Made by a program: the position numbers and the translations under genes. From the NCBI GenBank assembly GCA_934561515.1, contig CAKTGM010000004.1, positions 45,378 through 109,377 on the forward strand: 64,000 bases of DNA, written 5' to 3'. Origin of the DNA: an uncultured Oscillospiraceae bacterium (lineage in GTDB: Bacteria; Bacillota; Clostridia; Oscillospirales; Oscillospiraceae). Shown one piece after another: positions 24,669 to 32,353 of this stretch (position 1 is its first letter; every line of letters starts with the position of its first letter). Below the pieces are notes generated by a model. The model searched no databases, had not been told where the DNA came from, and worked only from the letters and a program-made list of their open reading frames with translations.

Positions 24669-27245
24669 TTAGTTTTGATGAAGCCGTTCTATAATACTTG
24701 TTTTTGCGATCTTTCGATATATGATTGCCGGAATAATAACCGTTAGCGCAATCAAAAATGGATAGATAACAAACATAGGGAAAATAACAAATTTATAAGT
24801 GAAAAACCAAATGCTATTTGAAATTGCTCTTACAATGATAACCGATACCAGAGAACCAAATACGATTGACGCAACAACTGTTCCCGCAGCATAGTATAAG
24901 CCCTCAAATGACAGCATTTTCTTTAGCTGTTTTCCTGTCATACCAATACTTTGAAGCATGGCAAGTTCTTTTCTTCGTGTAATAATGCTGGTAAGAACAG
25001 AGTTTACAAAATTTGTAATTCCTATTAAGCCAATGATAATGCTTAACGCTCCCCCTATGGTAATAATCAGAGAGGTTAAATCATTAAAGGAATTGATATA
25101 CGTTTGTTTAGAGTCGTAATTCATACTCGGCTCAATGTCCTCAACATAGCTGCTCAAAAATTCCTCCATATCAGCTTCCATACCGTCAACTACATTGAAT
25201 GGGAAGCTAACCAAATGAGGTTGCTCGCAAAGAGGTAAGAAAACATCCGTCGGCATATAGAACTTTGCAAATCCGGTACTTCTTATCGTATCGGTGTTTT
25301 CATTGATTAGCACCTTTGCCATAACCTTGCAGTCAAAGTTATTATCTATACTACTGGAAAGTCCGTTCATTTGTACATGATTGAAGTGAAGTGTATCGCC
25401 AACATGAATATTAGGGTCATCAATAATGTTTCCATTGTCATCAGCGGTCAGGGCATACAGTACATAGTTCCCGGATTTTAATGCTTCCCAATCAATCGTT
25501 CCCTCTATAACATCCATTGAGTTCAGTAAAAAATCATCTGCTCCATATAATTGAACCAAAGGATTTCCCTCAGCGTCTTTGTTATAATTTGAGGTAACTC
25601 CATTCTCGACAGAAAATGCTTCTTCCAAAATCTTTGTAGTATATAACTCGCCACCCTCATCAAATGCCGGATTTTGCTTAACTGCTTCAATAAAAGAAGT
25701 GGAAAGGTCATTTTTGCTGTCGCTATTTCCAAACTTAAAATTGAAGTAATCCGCAGTAGAGATGATGAAATCCTTGTTTACAAATTTCTCTACATATTTT
25801 TCCACATCAAAGCCGCTTGCAAGTGTGAATACAGTGTTGAACAATACCAAACTCAAAGTCATAGAAATAATAACCAAAATTGTACGTTTCTTGTTCCGAC
25901 CAAGATTTGATAATGCCATGCGATGAATTTTGGCTCCATGTATAGACTTTTTATTAGACGTCTTTTTGCCTTGAAATGCTGTTGCGTCATTTTCGGTATA
26001 GCGGATTGCTTCAATAGGCGATACTGAACCTGCTATTTTGGCAGGCTTATTTACGCTAATAATCACTGTAACAAGTGCAAATAAAGCAGCTCCGATAAAA
26101 ATAATTGGATTAGCAGTTACTTTTACTCCTGCGTCCGAAGCATAAACTGTGCCGTTCATTAAAAATGGTACTAATGCTCGTCCAACAAAGAAACCAATTA
26201 GCAAGCCGAATGGAATACCGATAAAGGAAAGTAACATAGCCTGTTTGCTGATAAGTTTCTTTATTTGTCGTTTTGTTGTGCCTAAAGTTTTAAGCTGTCC
26301 GTAGGATTGAATATCTTGAATGACAGAGATTTGGAAAATATTATATATAATCAAATACCCTGTTATCATAATTAAAAGTATGCCAACAATCCCCGAAATC
26401 AATAAAGCTGGATTTTCTAAAAAGTTACTGCCTTGATATGCAGGACTAACACGAGCGATCACATAATTGTCATCTGATGGACTTCCGCCCATAGTATCAC
26501 AAGTATAGCCCGTTTCAGCAAGAAGCTGATGTAATTTTGATTCGATAGCTCCGTTTCCATGAAACATAACATAAGCGGCGACTACGCCGGAATAGTCATT
26601 ATCTTCGGGATAGGTGTATGTTAAAAGTTCAGAATTATTGTCAACAAAGGCTTTAGAAACAATAAGTCGTCCAATATTACTTAGGCTGTCTGTTTCCCAA
26701 AATCCGCATAGTACAAAATTCTTTGAATATGAAATCCCTTTAATTTGATAGTCCAAAGTTACGGTTGCTCCGATTTCAGCAGGAATACCAAGTGCGTCCA
26801 GCGTTTTGGTATCAGCCATAATTTCATTCTCTGCTTCAGGACGGTGTCCCGTTGTTGGCTCATACCGTGCAAACTTCAAAGCAGTATCGTCCATAAACCA
26901 CATATCAGCACGCCATTTTTCCAGTCCGGGATTATTGATATGATAAGACACTGCCTTTGTATAGGCAATCTGTTCAATCATCTCATTGCCTTTTATATTA
27001 TCAAAAACCTCATCGCTTATATAATTCAAAACCGCTTGACCGTCGCCACCTTGTTTTCTGATATTTTGGTCGTGAACGGTATCTATCAAACCAGAGCCTA
27101 ATGTAAAAATGGTTGTAAAGAGTATAGTAGTTAGAGCGATTGCAATAATTGCAATGATATTTCTACTCTTTCCTGCTTTGAAATAACGGTTGGATAATTT
27201 TTTGATAACAGGGCGATTGCTATTTCCAAATAAAATATCATTCAT
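24669..27245 (-). CDS. FtsX-family ABC transporter permease (cargo)
   Basis: An 858-residue permease. An N-terminal helix (about 29-52) is followed by a large extracytoplasmic domain, three helices (about 280-410), a cytoplasmic stretch with SPIEAIRYTENDA, a further helix at about 455-475, a second extracytoplasmic domain and three C-terminal helices from about 735. This is the duplicated FtsX/MacB-like layout of peptide-resistance or lipoprotein-type exporters. It is encoded after its ATPase and a two-component system, a set typical of antimicrobial-peptide sensing and resistance modules. Substrate unknown. Base composition is much more AT-rich than the chromosome. Confidence 0.9.
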   Translation of the reverse strand: MNDILFGNSNRPVIKKLSNRYFKAGKSRNIIAIIAIALTTILFTTIFTLGSGLIDTVHDQNIRKQGGDGQAVLNYISDEVFDNIKGNEMIEQIAYTKAVSYHINNPGLEKWRADMWFMDDTALKFARYEPTTGHRPEAENEIMADTKTLDALGIPAEIGATVTLDYQIKGISYSKNFVLCGFWETDSLSNIGRLIVSKAFVDNNSELLTYTYPEDNDYSGVVAAYVMFHGNGAIESKLHQLLAETGYTCDTMGGSPSDDNYVIARVSPAYQGSNFLENPALLISGIVGILLIMITGYLIIYNIFQISVIQDIQSYGQLKTLGTTKRQIKKLISKQAMLLSFIGIPFGLLIGFFVGRALVPFLMNGTVYASDAGVKVTANPIIFIGAALFALVTVIISVNKPAKIAGSVSPIEAIRYTENDATAFQGKKTSNKKSIHGAKIHRMALSNLGRNKKRTILVIISMTLSLVLFNTVFTLASGFDVEKYVEKFVNKDFIISTADYFNFKFGNSDSKNDLSTSFIEAVKQNPAFDEGGELYTTKILEEAFSVENGVTSNYNKDAEGNPLVQLYGADDFLLNSMDVIEGTIDWEALKSGNYVLYALTADDNGNIIDDPNIHVGDTLHFNHVQMNGLSSSIDNNFDCKVMAKVLINENTDTIRSTGFAKFYMPTDVFLPLCEQPHLVSFPFNVVDGMEADMEEFLSSYVEDIEPSMNYDSKQTYINSFNDLTSLIITIGGALSIIIGLIGITNFVNSVLTSIITRRKELAMLQSIGMTGKQLKKMLSFEGLYYAAGTVVASIVFGSLVSVIIVRAISNSIWFFTYKFVIFPMFVIYPFLIALTVIIPAIIYRKIAKTSIIERLHQN

Positions 27246-27259
27246 AGTTTTTGCCCCCC

Positions 27260-27925
27260 TTATTCTGCAATTTTCCCGTCCTCAATGCGGACAATACGGT
27301 CTGCAAGCTGGGCGATCTCGCTATTGTGGGTAATCATCACAATCGTTTGATGAAATTTCTGGCTTGTTACTTTCAACAGTCCCAATACATCGCTGCTTGT
27401 TTTACTGTCAAGATTGCCCGTTGGTTCATCGGCTAATATAATGGCAGGCTTTGAGACAAGGGCGCGAGCAATCGCTACACGCTGTTGCTGACCGCCGGAT
27501 AAGTTGTTCGGCATATTTTGCAGCTTATCGCCGAGTGCCAGCATTTGCACAACTTCGTCCATGAAATTTTTATCTACTGTATCGCCATCCAATTCTACGG
27601 GCAAAACAATGTTTTCATATACATTGAGAACGGGAACAAGGTTATAGTTCTGGAAAATAAAACCGATATTGCGTCTGCGGAAAATCGTAAGCTGTTCATC
27701 GTTCAGCCCTGACAAATCTTTTCCCTTGACCTTTACATTACCGGAAGTGGGAACATCCAAGCCCCCCATCATATTGAGCAATGTGGATTTTCCGCTGCCG
27801 GAAGTTCCCACAATGGCAACAAATTCTCCCTGTTCGACAGTGAGAGTTACACCATCCAGAGCTTTTGTGATATTCGGCTCGGTGCCATAGTATTTTTTCA
27901 AGTTTTTTGTTTCTAAAATGCTCAT
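27260..27925 (-). CDS. ABC transporter ATP-binding protein (cargo)
   Basis: A 221-residue ATPase of the LolD/MacB/BceA type. Walker A GTSGSGKST (about 41-49), LSGGQQQRVAIARAL signature, Walker B AIILADEPTGNLD and H-loop MITHN are all intact. The start MSILETKNLKKYY at 27925 is preferred; an ATG four codons upstream sits directly on the ribosome site. It ends 14 bp before the permease it powers. The response-regulator-type operator lies in its promoter, so it is probably induced by the adjoining two-component system. Confidence 0.94.
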   Translation of the reverse strand: MSILETKNLKKYYGTEPNITKALDGVTLTVEQGEFVAIVGTSGSGKSTLLNMMGGLDVPTSGNVKVKGKDLSGLNDEQLTIFRRRNIGFIFQNYNLVPVLNVYENIVLPVELDGDTVDKNFMDEVVQMLALGDKLQNMPNNLSGGQQQRVAIARALVSKPAIILADEPTGNLDSKTSSDVLGLLKVTSQKFHQTIVMITHNSEIAQLADRIVRIEDGKIAE

Positions 27926-27956
27926 AGAGAACACCATCCTTTCTTGTGATGGCTTC

Positions 27957-27989
27957 ATTATAAAGGGCAATCCTCACAGAAATGTCACA
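27957..27989 (-). promoter_or_regulatory. Promoter of the ABC genes with response-regulator operator
   Basis: On the minus strand a TATAAT -10 (27957-27962) has the -35 zone covered by a direct repeat; read on the plus strand it is TCACA-GAAATG-TCACA (27974-27989), with an 11-bp period. The same arrangement occurs before the response regulator gene. OmpR-type regulators bind such one-turn direct repeats. Confidence 0.65.
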
Positions 27990-28010
27990 GCCGACATAAT
28001 AAATTGCCCT

Positions 28011-28036
28011 GAAATGTCACAATCCTGTGACATTTC
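28011..28036. repeat. Inverted repeat containing the TGTCACA motif
   Basis: GAAATGTCACA and its exact complement with a 4-nt ATCC loop lie between the histidine kinase stop and the ABC promoter. The T run lies on the wrong side for a terminator on the minus strand. It shares AAATGTCACA with the two operators, so an extra regulator site is likelier. Confidence 0.55.
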
Positions 28037-28047
28037 AAAAAAACAGG

Positions 28048-29079
28048 TTATTCATGGGGAAGAAAAACGGAGAATGTTGAGCCTGTTCCTACTTGAGAAG
28101 TTACTTGTATATAACCGTTCTGCAAGCTAATAATTTCCCTTGCGAGATACAGCCCAATGCCGATTCCCTCTATATCGTGGACATTTTCTTCCCGATAAAA
28201 GCGCCTAAAAATTGCTCCCTGTTGGTTTTCGGGAATACCTTTGCCGGTATCAGTGATGCTGACTTTCAGGTGCATTTCCCAGCTTTCAACGCAAACACGG
28301 ATAGAACCGTACTCCGGCGTGTACTTAACTGCATTATCCAATATGTTAAATAGGGCTTCTGCCGTCCATTTGCGGTCATGGGAAACAACCAATGTTTCCG
28401 GGCAGTTTACTTCAACTTGTATGTGCTTCCTTTCAGCGTTCAGAAAGATACCACCCAGAGCCATAGCAAGAGTATCATAAATGGGCTGCTGTTTCTTTTC
28501 AAGTGAGATAACACCCGTTTCAAGCCGGGATGTTTTTATCATAGCCTGCATTAAGAAATCCAGTTTATCAAGCTGTGTGCCACTGGCAAGCAGAAATTCC
28601 CGCTGTTTATCCGATGGCACTTCTTGTTCTAATAAGGTGGCATTTACCATTTTTAAGTTTGCTATCGGTGTCTTTACCTGATGAGAAATATCGGAAATCA
28701 ATTCCTGTAAGTCAGCTCGTTCACTGGCAACGCTGTTTTTGCTTTCCTGCATAACCTCATAAAGACGCACCAGCCGATGATTGATTTTATAAAATAGGTT
28801 TTCTTCTTCGGCAACCTGTGATATATCTATTTTTCCATTCATCATTTCGTCTAAGGTGCAGCAAAGTATTTCAGAAAACAAAGTCAGCTTTCGCCGTATC
28901 AGTATCACAAAAACAGTAACACAAAGCAGAAAAAGCAGACAGAACGCCATGCTACAAAATACCACAGACATTTCTTTTGTCAGGATATATAGAACCGAAA
29001 ACATGACCACGGATAAAAGTAAAATGGTAGTTGCCAGTATTATGCAGACTTTATTTAAGGAGAGTTTTTTTGAAATCAT
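28048..29079 (-). CDS. Intramembrane-sensing-type histidine kinase (cargo)
   Basis: A 343-residue sensor kinase. Two membrane helices (about 10-33 and 38-62) are joined by only about five residues, so there is no extracytoplasmic sensor domain; this resembles BceS-type kinases that read signals through an ABC transporter. The phospho-accepting His is in SDISHQVKTP (about His133). The ATPase domain has NILDNAVKYTP, DTGKGIP and GIGIGLYLA. The ATG at 29079 overlaps the regulator TGA; longer frames would lie within the regulator gene. Confidence 0.93.
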   Translation of the reverse strand: MISKKLSLNKVCIILATTILLLSVVMFSVLYILTKEMSVVFCSMAFCLLFLLCVTVFVILIRRKLTLFSEILCCTLDEMMNGKIDISQVAEEENLFYKINHRLVRLYEVMQESKNSVASERADLQELISDISHQVKTPIANLKMVNATLLEQEVPSDKQREFLLASGTQLDKLDFLMQAMIKTSRLETGVISLEKKQQPIYDTLAMALGGIFLNAERKHIQVEVNCPETLVVSHDRKWTAEALFNILDNAVKYTPEYGSIRVCVESWEMHLKVSITDTGKGIPENQQGAIFRRFYREENVHDIEGIGIGLYLAREIISLQNGYIQVTSQVGTGSTFSVFLPHE

Positions 29080-29759
29080 TTTTGCGCTCCTCCAATCCAC
29101 ATATAGCCCATACCGTAAACGGTTTTGATGTAGGAATGCTGGTTCGTTTCAATTTTACTGCGGATGCGGCTGATCGTTGTGGTAAGTGCGTGTTCATCCA
29201 CATAATTTTCATCTATATCCCACAGCTTTTCAAGCAATACCTGCCGGGTCAGGACAGTTTGAGAATTTCTTGTCAGCACTTTTAGTAAACGATATTCCAA
29301 TGATGTAAGGGTAATCGGCTGTCCTGCAAGACACGCTGATAATTCGGAAAAATTGATATACAAATTCCCATCATCGTAGAAATCTCCGCCGGATTGTGCT
29401 GAAATGCGGTTCAGTAAAGCAGATACTTTCTTTTGGAACACGCTGATAGGAAAGGGCTTTGTTACATAATCATCTGCGCCCAATTCAAATCCTTTCAGCA
29501 TATCGCTTTCCATATCATTTGCGGTTAGAAAAATCACGGCGGTATCAGGACGGCGTTCTTTTACCTCACGGCATATATCAAACCCGTTCCCATCTGGCAG
29601 ATTGACATCCAAAACGATTAAATCATAATCCTGTTTTTCAAGAAATCTTATGGCAACAGCCTTTGACATAGCCCCATCCACGGAATATCCGACAGCCGAC
29701 AGATTATAGCTTAATGTCTTATTCAAAAGCTGGTCATCTTCAACAACCAGTATTCGCAT
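29076..29759 (-). CDS. OmpR/PhoB-family response regulator (cargo)
   Basis: A 227-residue regulator. The receiver domain has the acidic pair EDD (7-9), phospho-acceptor Asp51 in VLDVNLPDGNG, the Thr in FLTAND and Lys in TKPFP. The C-terminal winged helix (about 130-225) contains LTSLEYRLLKVL and TTISRIRSKIE. It is encoded before its kinase (overlapping ATGA) and reads the operator repeats in front of its own gene and the ABC genes (inference). It likely activates the exporter on peptide stress. Confidence 0.94.
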   Translation of the reverse strand: MRILVVEDDQLLNKTLSYNLSAVGYSVDGAMSKAVAIRFLEKQDYDLIVLDVNLPDGNGFDICREVKERRPDTAVIFLTANDMESDMLKGFELGADDYVTKPFPISVFQKKVSALLNRISAQSGGDFYDDGNLYINFSELSACLAGQPITLTSLEYRLLKVLTRNSQTVLTRQVLLEKLWDIDENYVDEHALTTTISRIRSKIETNQHSYIKTVYGMGYMWIGGAQK

Positions 29760-29782
29760 AGTATCACATCCTTTTTCTTTTT

Positions 29783-29815
29783 ATAGTATCAGCAAAATGT
29801 CACAGAAACCTCACA
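29783..29815 (-). promoter_or_regulatory. Promoter of the two-component genes with response-regulator operator
   Basis: TACTAT -10 on the minus strand (29783-29788); the -35 zone contains the direct repeat TCACA-GAAACC-TCACA (29800-29815, plus-strand reading), with the same spacing as in front of the ABC genes. It suggests autoregulation. Confidence 0.6.
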
Positions 29816-29828
29816 ACGAGAAAAAAAT

Positions 29829-30869
29829 TTAGTATTCTGTCAGTTCCACAATTACATTACTTTGCAGATACAGCCAGTCCGTAAATTCTTTCGGGCTGGC
29901 TGTTCCTGTTTTTACAGCCTTTTTTCTCTGCAAGGCTTCTTTCTTAAAGTCGGAAAAGGCAACCTGTATTTTTTCCAGACGGTCAGCCGGAAAGCCTGCG
30001 GTATTTTTTACTCGGTTTATTTTGTTGCGCCAGTTCTGGCATTCATTTTTATAAAGCAGGTCATAGTTGTTTTCTCTTGCCCTCTCGTCAAATTCCCGCT
30101 TGTTTTGAAGCGCCTGTACTTTTCGGCACTTGTCGCTGCACAGCTCATACCGCTGGCTCTTTGCCAGAAAATATTTCCCGCAGACCTTGCACTGCCGGAA
30201 GCAAAGCCCCCAGTCATTCAGCCTGTTCAGATAATAGGTAATCAAGGGGTAGAGGGACGCATAGGCAGACACACATTCTTCTGTGCGCCGGTTGTCCGGG
30301 AACCAGAGGTCAAGCCGGGTATCTTCTGACGGTGCGCCTTTGAAATAAAGGCTGCCAGTTTGAAAATGTTTCGGTTTTCCTGTTTCTCTGTCAAAGCTCA
30401 TGGTTTCGTTATGGAATACCCCGGTCAGGCTGCTCATTTTATCCATGAAGCGGTCACAGGCAGCGTTACGGTCACGAGGTTCTCTGGCAAGCAGATAGCT
30501 GTTCCAGATACGGAACGCCACATACATTTTCAGAGGGTCGTTGCTAAGATATTTCTCCCAAAGAAATTCGCTTGCCGCCTGCTCCAGCTCCGGCTGTTTC
30601 CATCGGTTGGAGTGGAGAGCTTGCCGCAGCGGAGAAAGCCCGTATAAGTTCCAGTCTCTGTCCGTGTCACGCTCAAAGTTTATCAAAAAAGTTCCCAGTG
30701 GGCGTGTCATATCACAAAGCACCTCTGCGTTTTGGCTCCCGTTCAGACGGAAGCGGATCTGCTGTTCTTCCCCAATCAAAATCCGCTCTTTCATTTTCTT
30801 CCTGTCCAGCGTCAGGACAAACAAAATCCTCTCAAAACATGGCTCATGCCGTATAAACTGATTCTCCAT
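29829..30869 (-). CDS. DUF6076-like protein with Cys zinc-finger motif
   Basis: A 346-residue protein beginning MENQFIRHEPCFERILF at 30869; the frame is open further upstream but crosses the promoter. It is soluble and mostly alpha-helical. A zinc-ribbon-like segment lies at about residues 238-262 (CKVCGKYFLAKSQRYELC and SDKC), followed by a Lys/Glu/Arg-rich helical region. Proteins of this type, classed by me as DUF6076-like, are common passengers of clostridial mobile elements and have no known function. It is read divergently from the mobilization genes. Confidence 0.7.
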   Translation of the reverse strand: MENQFIRHEPCFERILFVLTLDRKKMKERILIGEEQQIRFRLNGSQNAEVLCDMTRPLGTFLINFERDTDRDWNLYGLSPLRQALHSNRWKQPELEQAASEFLWEKYLSNDPLKMYVAFRIWNSYLLAREPRDRNAACDRFMDKMSSLTGVFHNETMSFDRETGKPKHFQTGSLYFKGAPSEDTRLDLWFPDNRRTEECVSAYASLYPLITYYLNRLNDWGLCFRQCKVCGKYFLAKSQRYELCSDKCRKVQALQNKREFDERARENNYDLLYKNECQNWRNKINRVKNTAGFPADRLEKIQVAFSDFKKEALQRKKAVKTGTASPKEFTDWLYLQSNVIVELTEY

Positions 30870-30927
30870 CCCTATCCCCTGCCTTTGTTTATGGTAATTA
30901 TATAATTTAGTTATATCCGTTACACTC

Positions 30928-30956
30928 ATGGTATCGCAGAAGTATTGTTTTGTCAA
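30928..30956 (-). promoter_or_regulatory. Promoter of the DUF6076-like gene
   Basis: Minus strand TTGACA (30951-30956), 17 bp, TACCAT (30928-30933); another TATAAT lies nearer the gene. The rest of the 302-bp gap up to 31171 holds a spaced inverted repeat TTGTCAAGG/CCTTGACAA (30950-30958, 31006-31014) and no gene I can recognise. Confidence 0.5.
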
Positions 30957-31171
30957 GGATAGTCCACTATGATGATTGCAGTTGGTAATTTCGTGCCACA
31001 CAGTACCTTGACAAGTGAATGACCGTCCAAAAGGGATATGACCAGCAGGAGAAGTGACGCATTCGGCGCACCAATGCAGGGAAACACCGCAGGAATGGGG
31101 CAGGAAAACGGCTTTTGGGGAGAACGGCAACAGGAAGCATTTTAACCTATTTGATTTATGGGAGGAACAGA

Positions 31172-31396
31172 ATGAACGATAAAAAGAGATTGAACAGCTA
31201 CGAGGATTTACCGCTGGTTCTGGATGTGGCGGACATTCAGCGGATTATGGGAATTTCAAGAGCGAGCGCCTATGAGCTGGTACACACCCCCGGCTTTCCG
31301 GCGTTCCGCAGGGGGAGGCTTATCAAGGTCAGCAAAATTGCTTTCTTTGAATGGATGGCAAAAGGCTCCGAAACCGTACCGAGAAGCGACAAATAA
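31172..31396 (+). CDS. Excisionase-like helix-turn-helix protein
   Basis: A 74-residue protein starting at ATG 31172, 6 bp after GGGAGG. It is one winged helix of the excisionase/MerR type (HTH_17): VLDVADIQRIMGISRASAYELV followed by GFPAFRRGRLIKVSKIAFFEWM. Proteins of this kind act as recombination directionality factors or small regulators in integrative elements. It is the first plus-strand gene of the backbone, but it is far from the recombinase gene, so an excisionase role is inferred, not shown. Confidence 0.82.
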   Translation: MNDKKRLNSYEDLPLVLDVADIQRIMGISRASAYELVHTPGFPAFRRGRLIKVSKIAFFEWMAKGSETVPRSDK

Positions 31397-31543
31397 GCGT
31401 GAGGTATCATTCCCTGACTTGCAATACTGCCGCACTTTCCAAAGGGGCATACAGAGGGAAAAAACCTTAAAAATGATACCGAGACGCTACATCAAAACAG
31501 CCTATCTGCGTACATCAGATAGAAACGGAGAAAGGAGCCGGTT

Positions 31544-31747
31544 ATGGCAAGAATGAGTAACAAGCGGCGGTTGGAATGGTCTTTCTTCTTAAATGACCGC
31601 AGCCGTATCACTTACAACGAACTGTGCCGGAAATGCCAGCACGAATGTAAACAGAGCTTCCGGGCGGTTGTGGTTGACTGCCCGAAGTATCTTTCCAAGC
31701 GTTCCAAGAAAAAGGACAAGACTGCCGGAAACGGCAAAATCCCTTAG
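31544..31747 (+). CDS. Small conserved mobile-element protein (67 aa)
   Basis: A 67-residue basic protein with GAAAGGAG before its ATG. Two short Cys pairs, CRKCQHEC (about 28-35) and a later single Cys in VDCPKYL, and a Lys/Arg-rich tail suggest nucleic-acid binding, but no family function is known to me. Proteins starting like this (NKRRLEWSFFLNDR) recur beside DUF3847 and relaxase genes in clostridial elements. The oriT core begins only 7 bp after its stop, so it may be part of the mobilization module. Confidence 0.7.
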   Translation: MARMSNKRRLEWSFFLNDRSRITYNELCRKCQHECKQSFRAVVVDCPKYLSKRSKKKDKTAGNGKIP

Positions 31748-31753
31748 GAACTA

Positions 31754-31790
31754 AGGGCGCACTTCTATACATAGTCTAAAGACCATGTAT
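31754..31790 (-). other. oriT: Candidate origin of transfer (oriT) of the MobQ/RSF1010 type
   Basis: On the minus strand an imperfect hairpin (10-bp stem, one mismatch, 4-nt loop; 31767-31790) is followed after 2 bp by AAGTGCGCCCT (31754-31764). The RSF1010/R1162 oriT has an inverted repeat directly followed by the nic core TAAGTGCGCCCT. The relaxase encoded 560 bp away is of the matching MobA/MobL (MobQ) family. The match of core, hairpin order and enzyme type makes this a strong assignment. Confidence 0.82.
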
Positions 31791-31799
31791 CGTGCGTCC

Positions 31800-31955
31800 T
31801 GCGGAGCTTACCTCTGCCGCTGATAAAATCAGCAATCCGAGGTCTGCGTTCGCTTCGCTCCGACAAGGTGGCTACACCCCCTTGCGCCGCTAAAGCGGCT
31901 ATCCCCTGTGTACCCGCCGAAAAGAGAAATCCGCTCTGCGTTTTTCCCTTTTCAT
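31800..31955. other. Structured non-coding stretch between oriT and the DUF3847 gene
   Basis: The 286-bp gap holds, besides oriT, several small stems: GCTGAT/ATCAGC (31819-31833) enclosed by ACCTC/GAGGT (31810-31814, 31839-31843), GCCGC-TAAA-GCGGC (31886-31899), and GAAAAG/CTTTTC (31919-31952). No gene is visible. It may be the rest of the transfer origin or the leader of the mobilization operon. Confidence 0.4.
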
Positions 31956-32033
31956 CGGGTTTTATAGAAGCACTGACACACAGACTGTCTGCGGATGGTC
32001 TTTCTTTATCTTATAAGCAAAGGATGTGAGAAC

Positions 32034-32351
32034 ATGGAAAAATCTTTGGAACAGTTAAAGCAGGAATATGAAAAAACCACTGTCCTGCTGGAACGGGAAA
32101 AACGGAAAATGCAGCGTTTGAAAAACCGGCAGGCGTATCTGGAAAGCGGTTCCCGGAAACAGAGGACGCACCGGCTGATTACCCGTGGGGCAGCTATTGA
32201 GAGCATTGCGCCACAGACAAAGGAGCTGACCGAAACGGAATTTTATTCCCTCATGGAAAGCATTTTGAATCTGCCGCAGGCGGAGCATTTCATCCGGTCT
32301 GCCACAGAGAACCACGCCCGTATTTCCGGGCAGGAGAAAGGCGGTGACTAA
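32034..32351 (+). CDS. DUF3847 family protein
   Basis: A 105-residue protein starting at ATG 32034 after AAGGATG. The first 45 residues form a coiled coil (LEQLKQEYEKTTVLLEREKRK), and the middle has the conserved TRGAAIESIAPQTKELTE. It matches DUF3847, found almost only directly before MobA/MobL relaxase genes in Gram-positive elements. A relaxosome accessory role is plausible. The relaxase frame begins 2 bp after its stop. Confidence 0.9.
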   Translation: MEKSLEQLKQEYEKTTVLLEREKRKMQRLKNRQAYLESGSRKQRTHRLITRGAAIESIAPQTKELTETEFYSLMESILNLPQAEHFIRSATENHARISGQEKGGD

Positions 32352-32353
32352 GG

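Noticed and set aside
28011..28036. Hairpin as terminator of the two-component genes
   Set aside because: On the minus strand the T run precedes the hairpin instead of following it; it shares its sequence with the putative operators.
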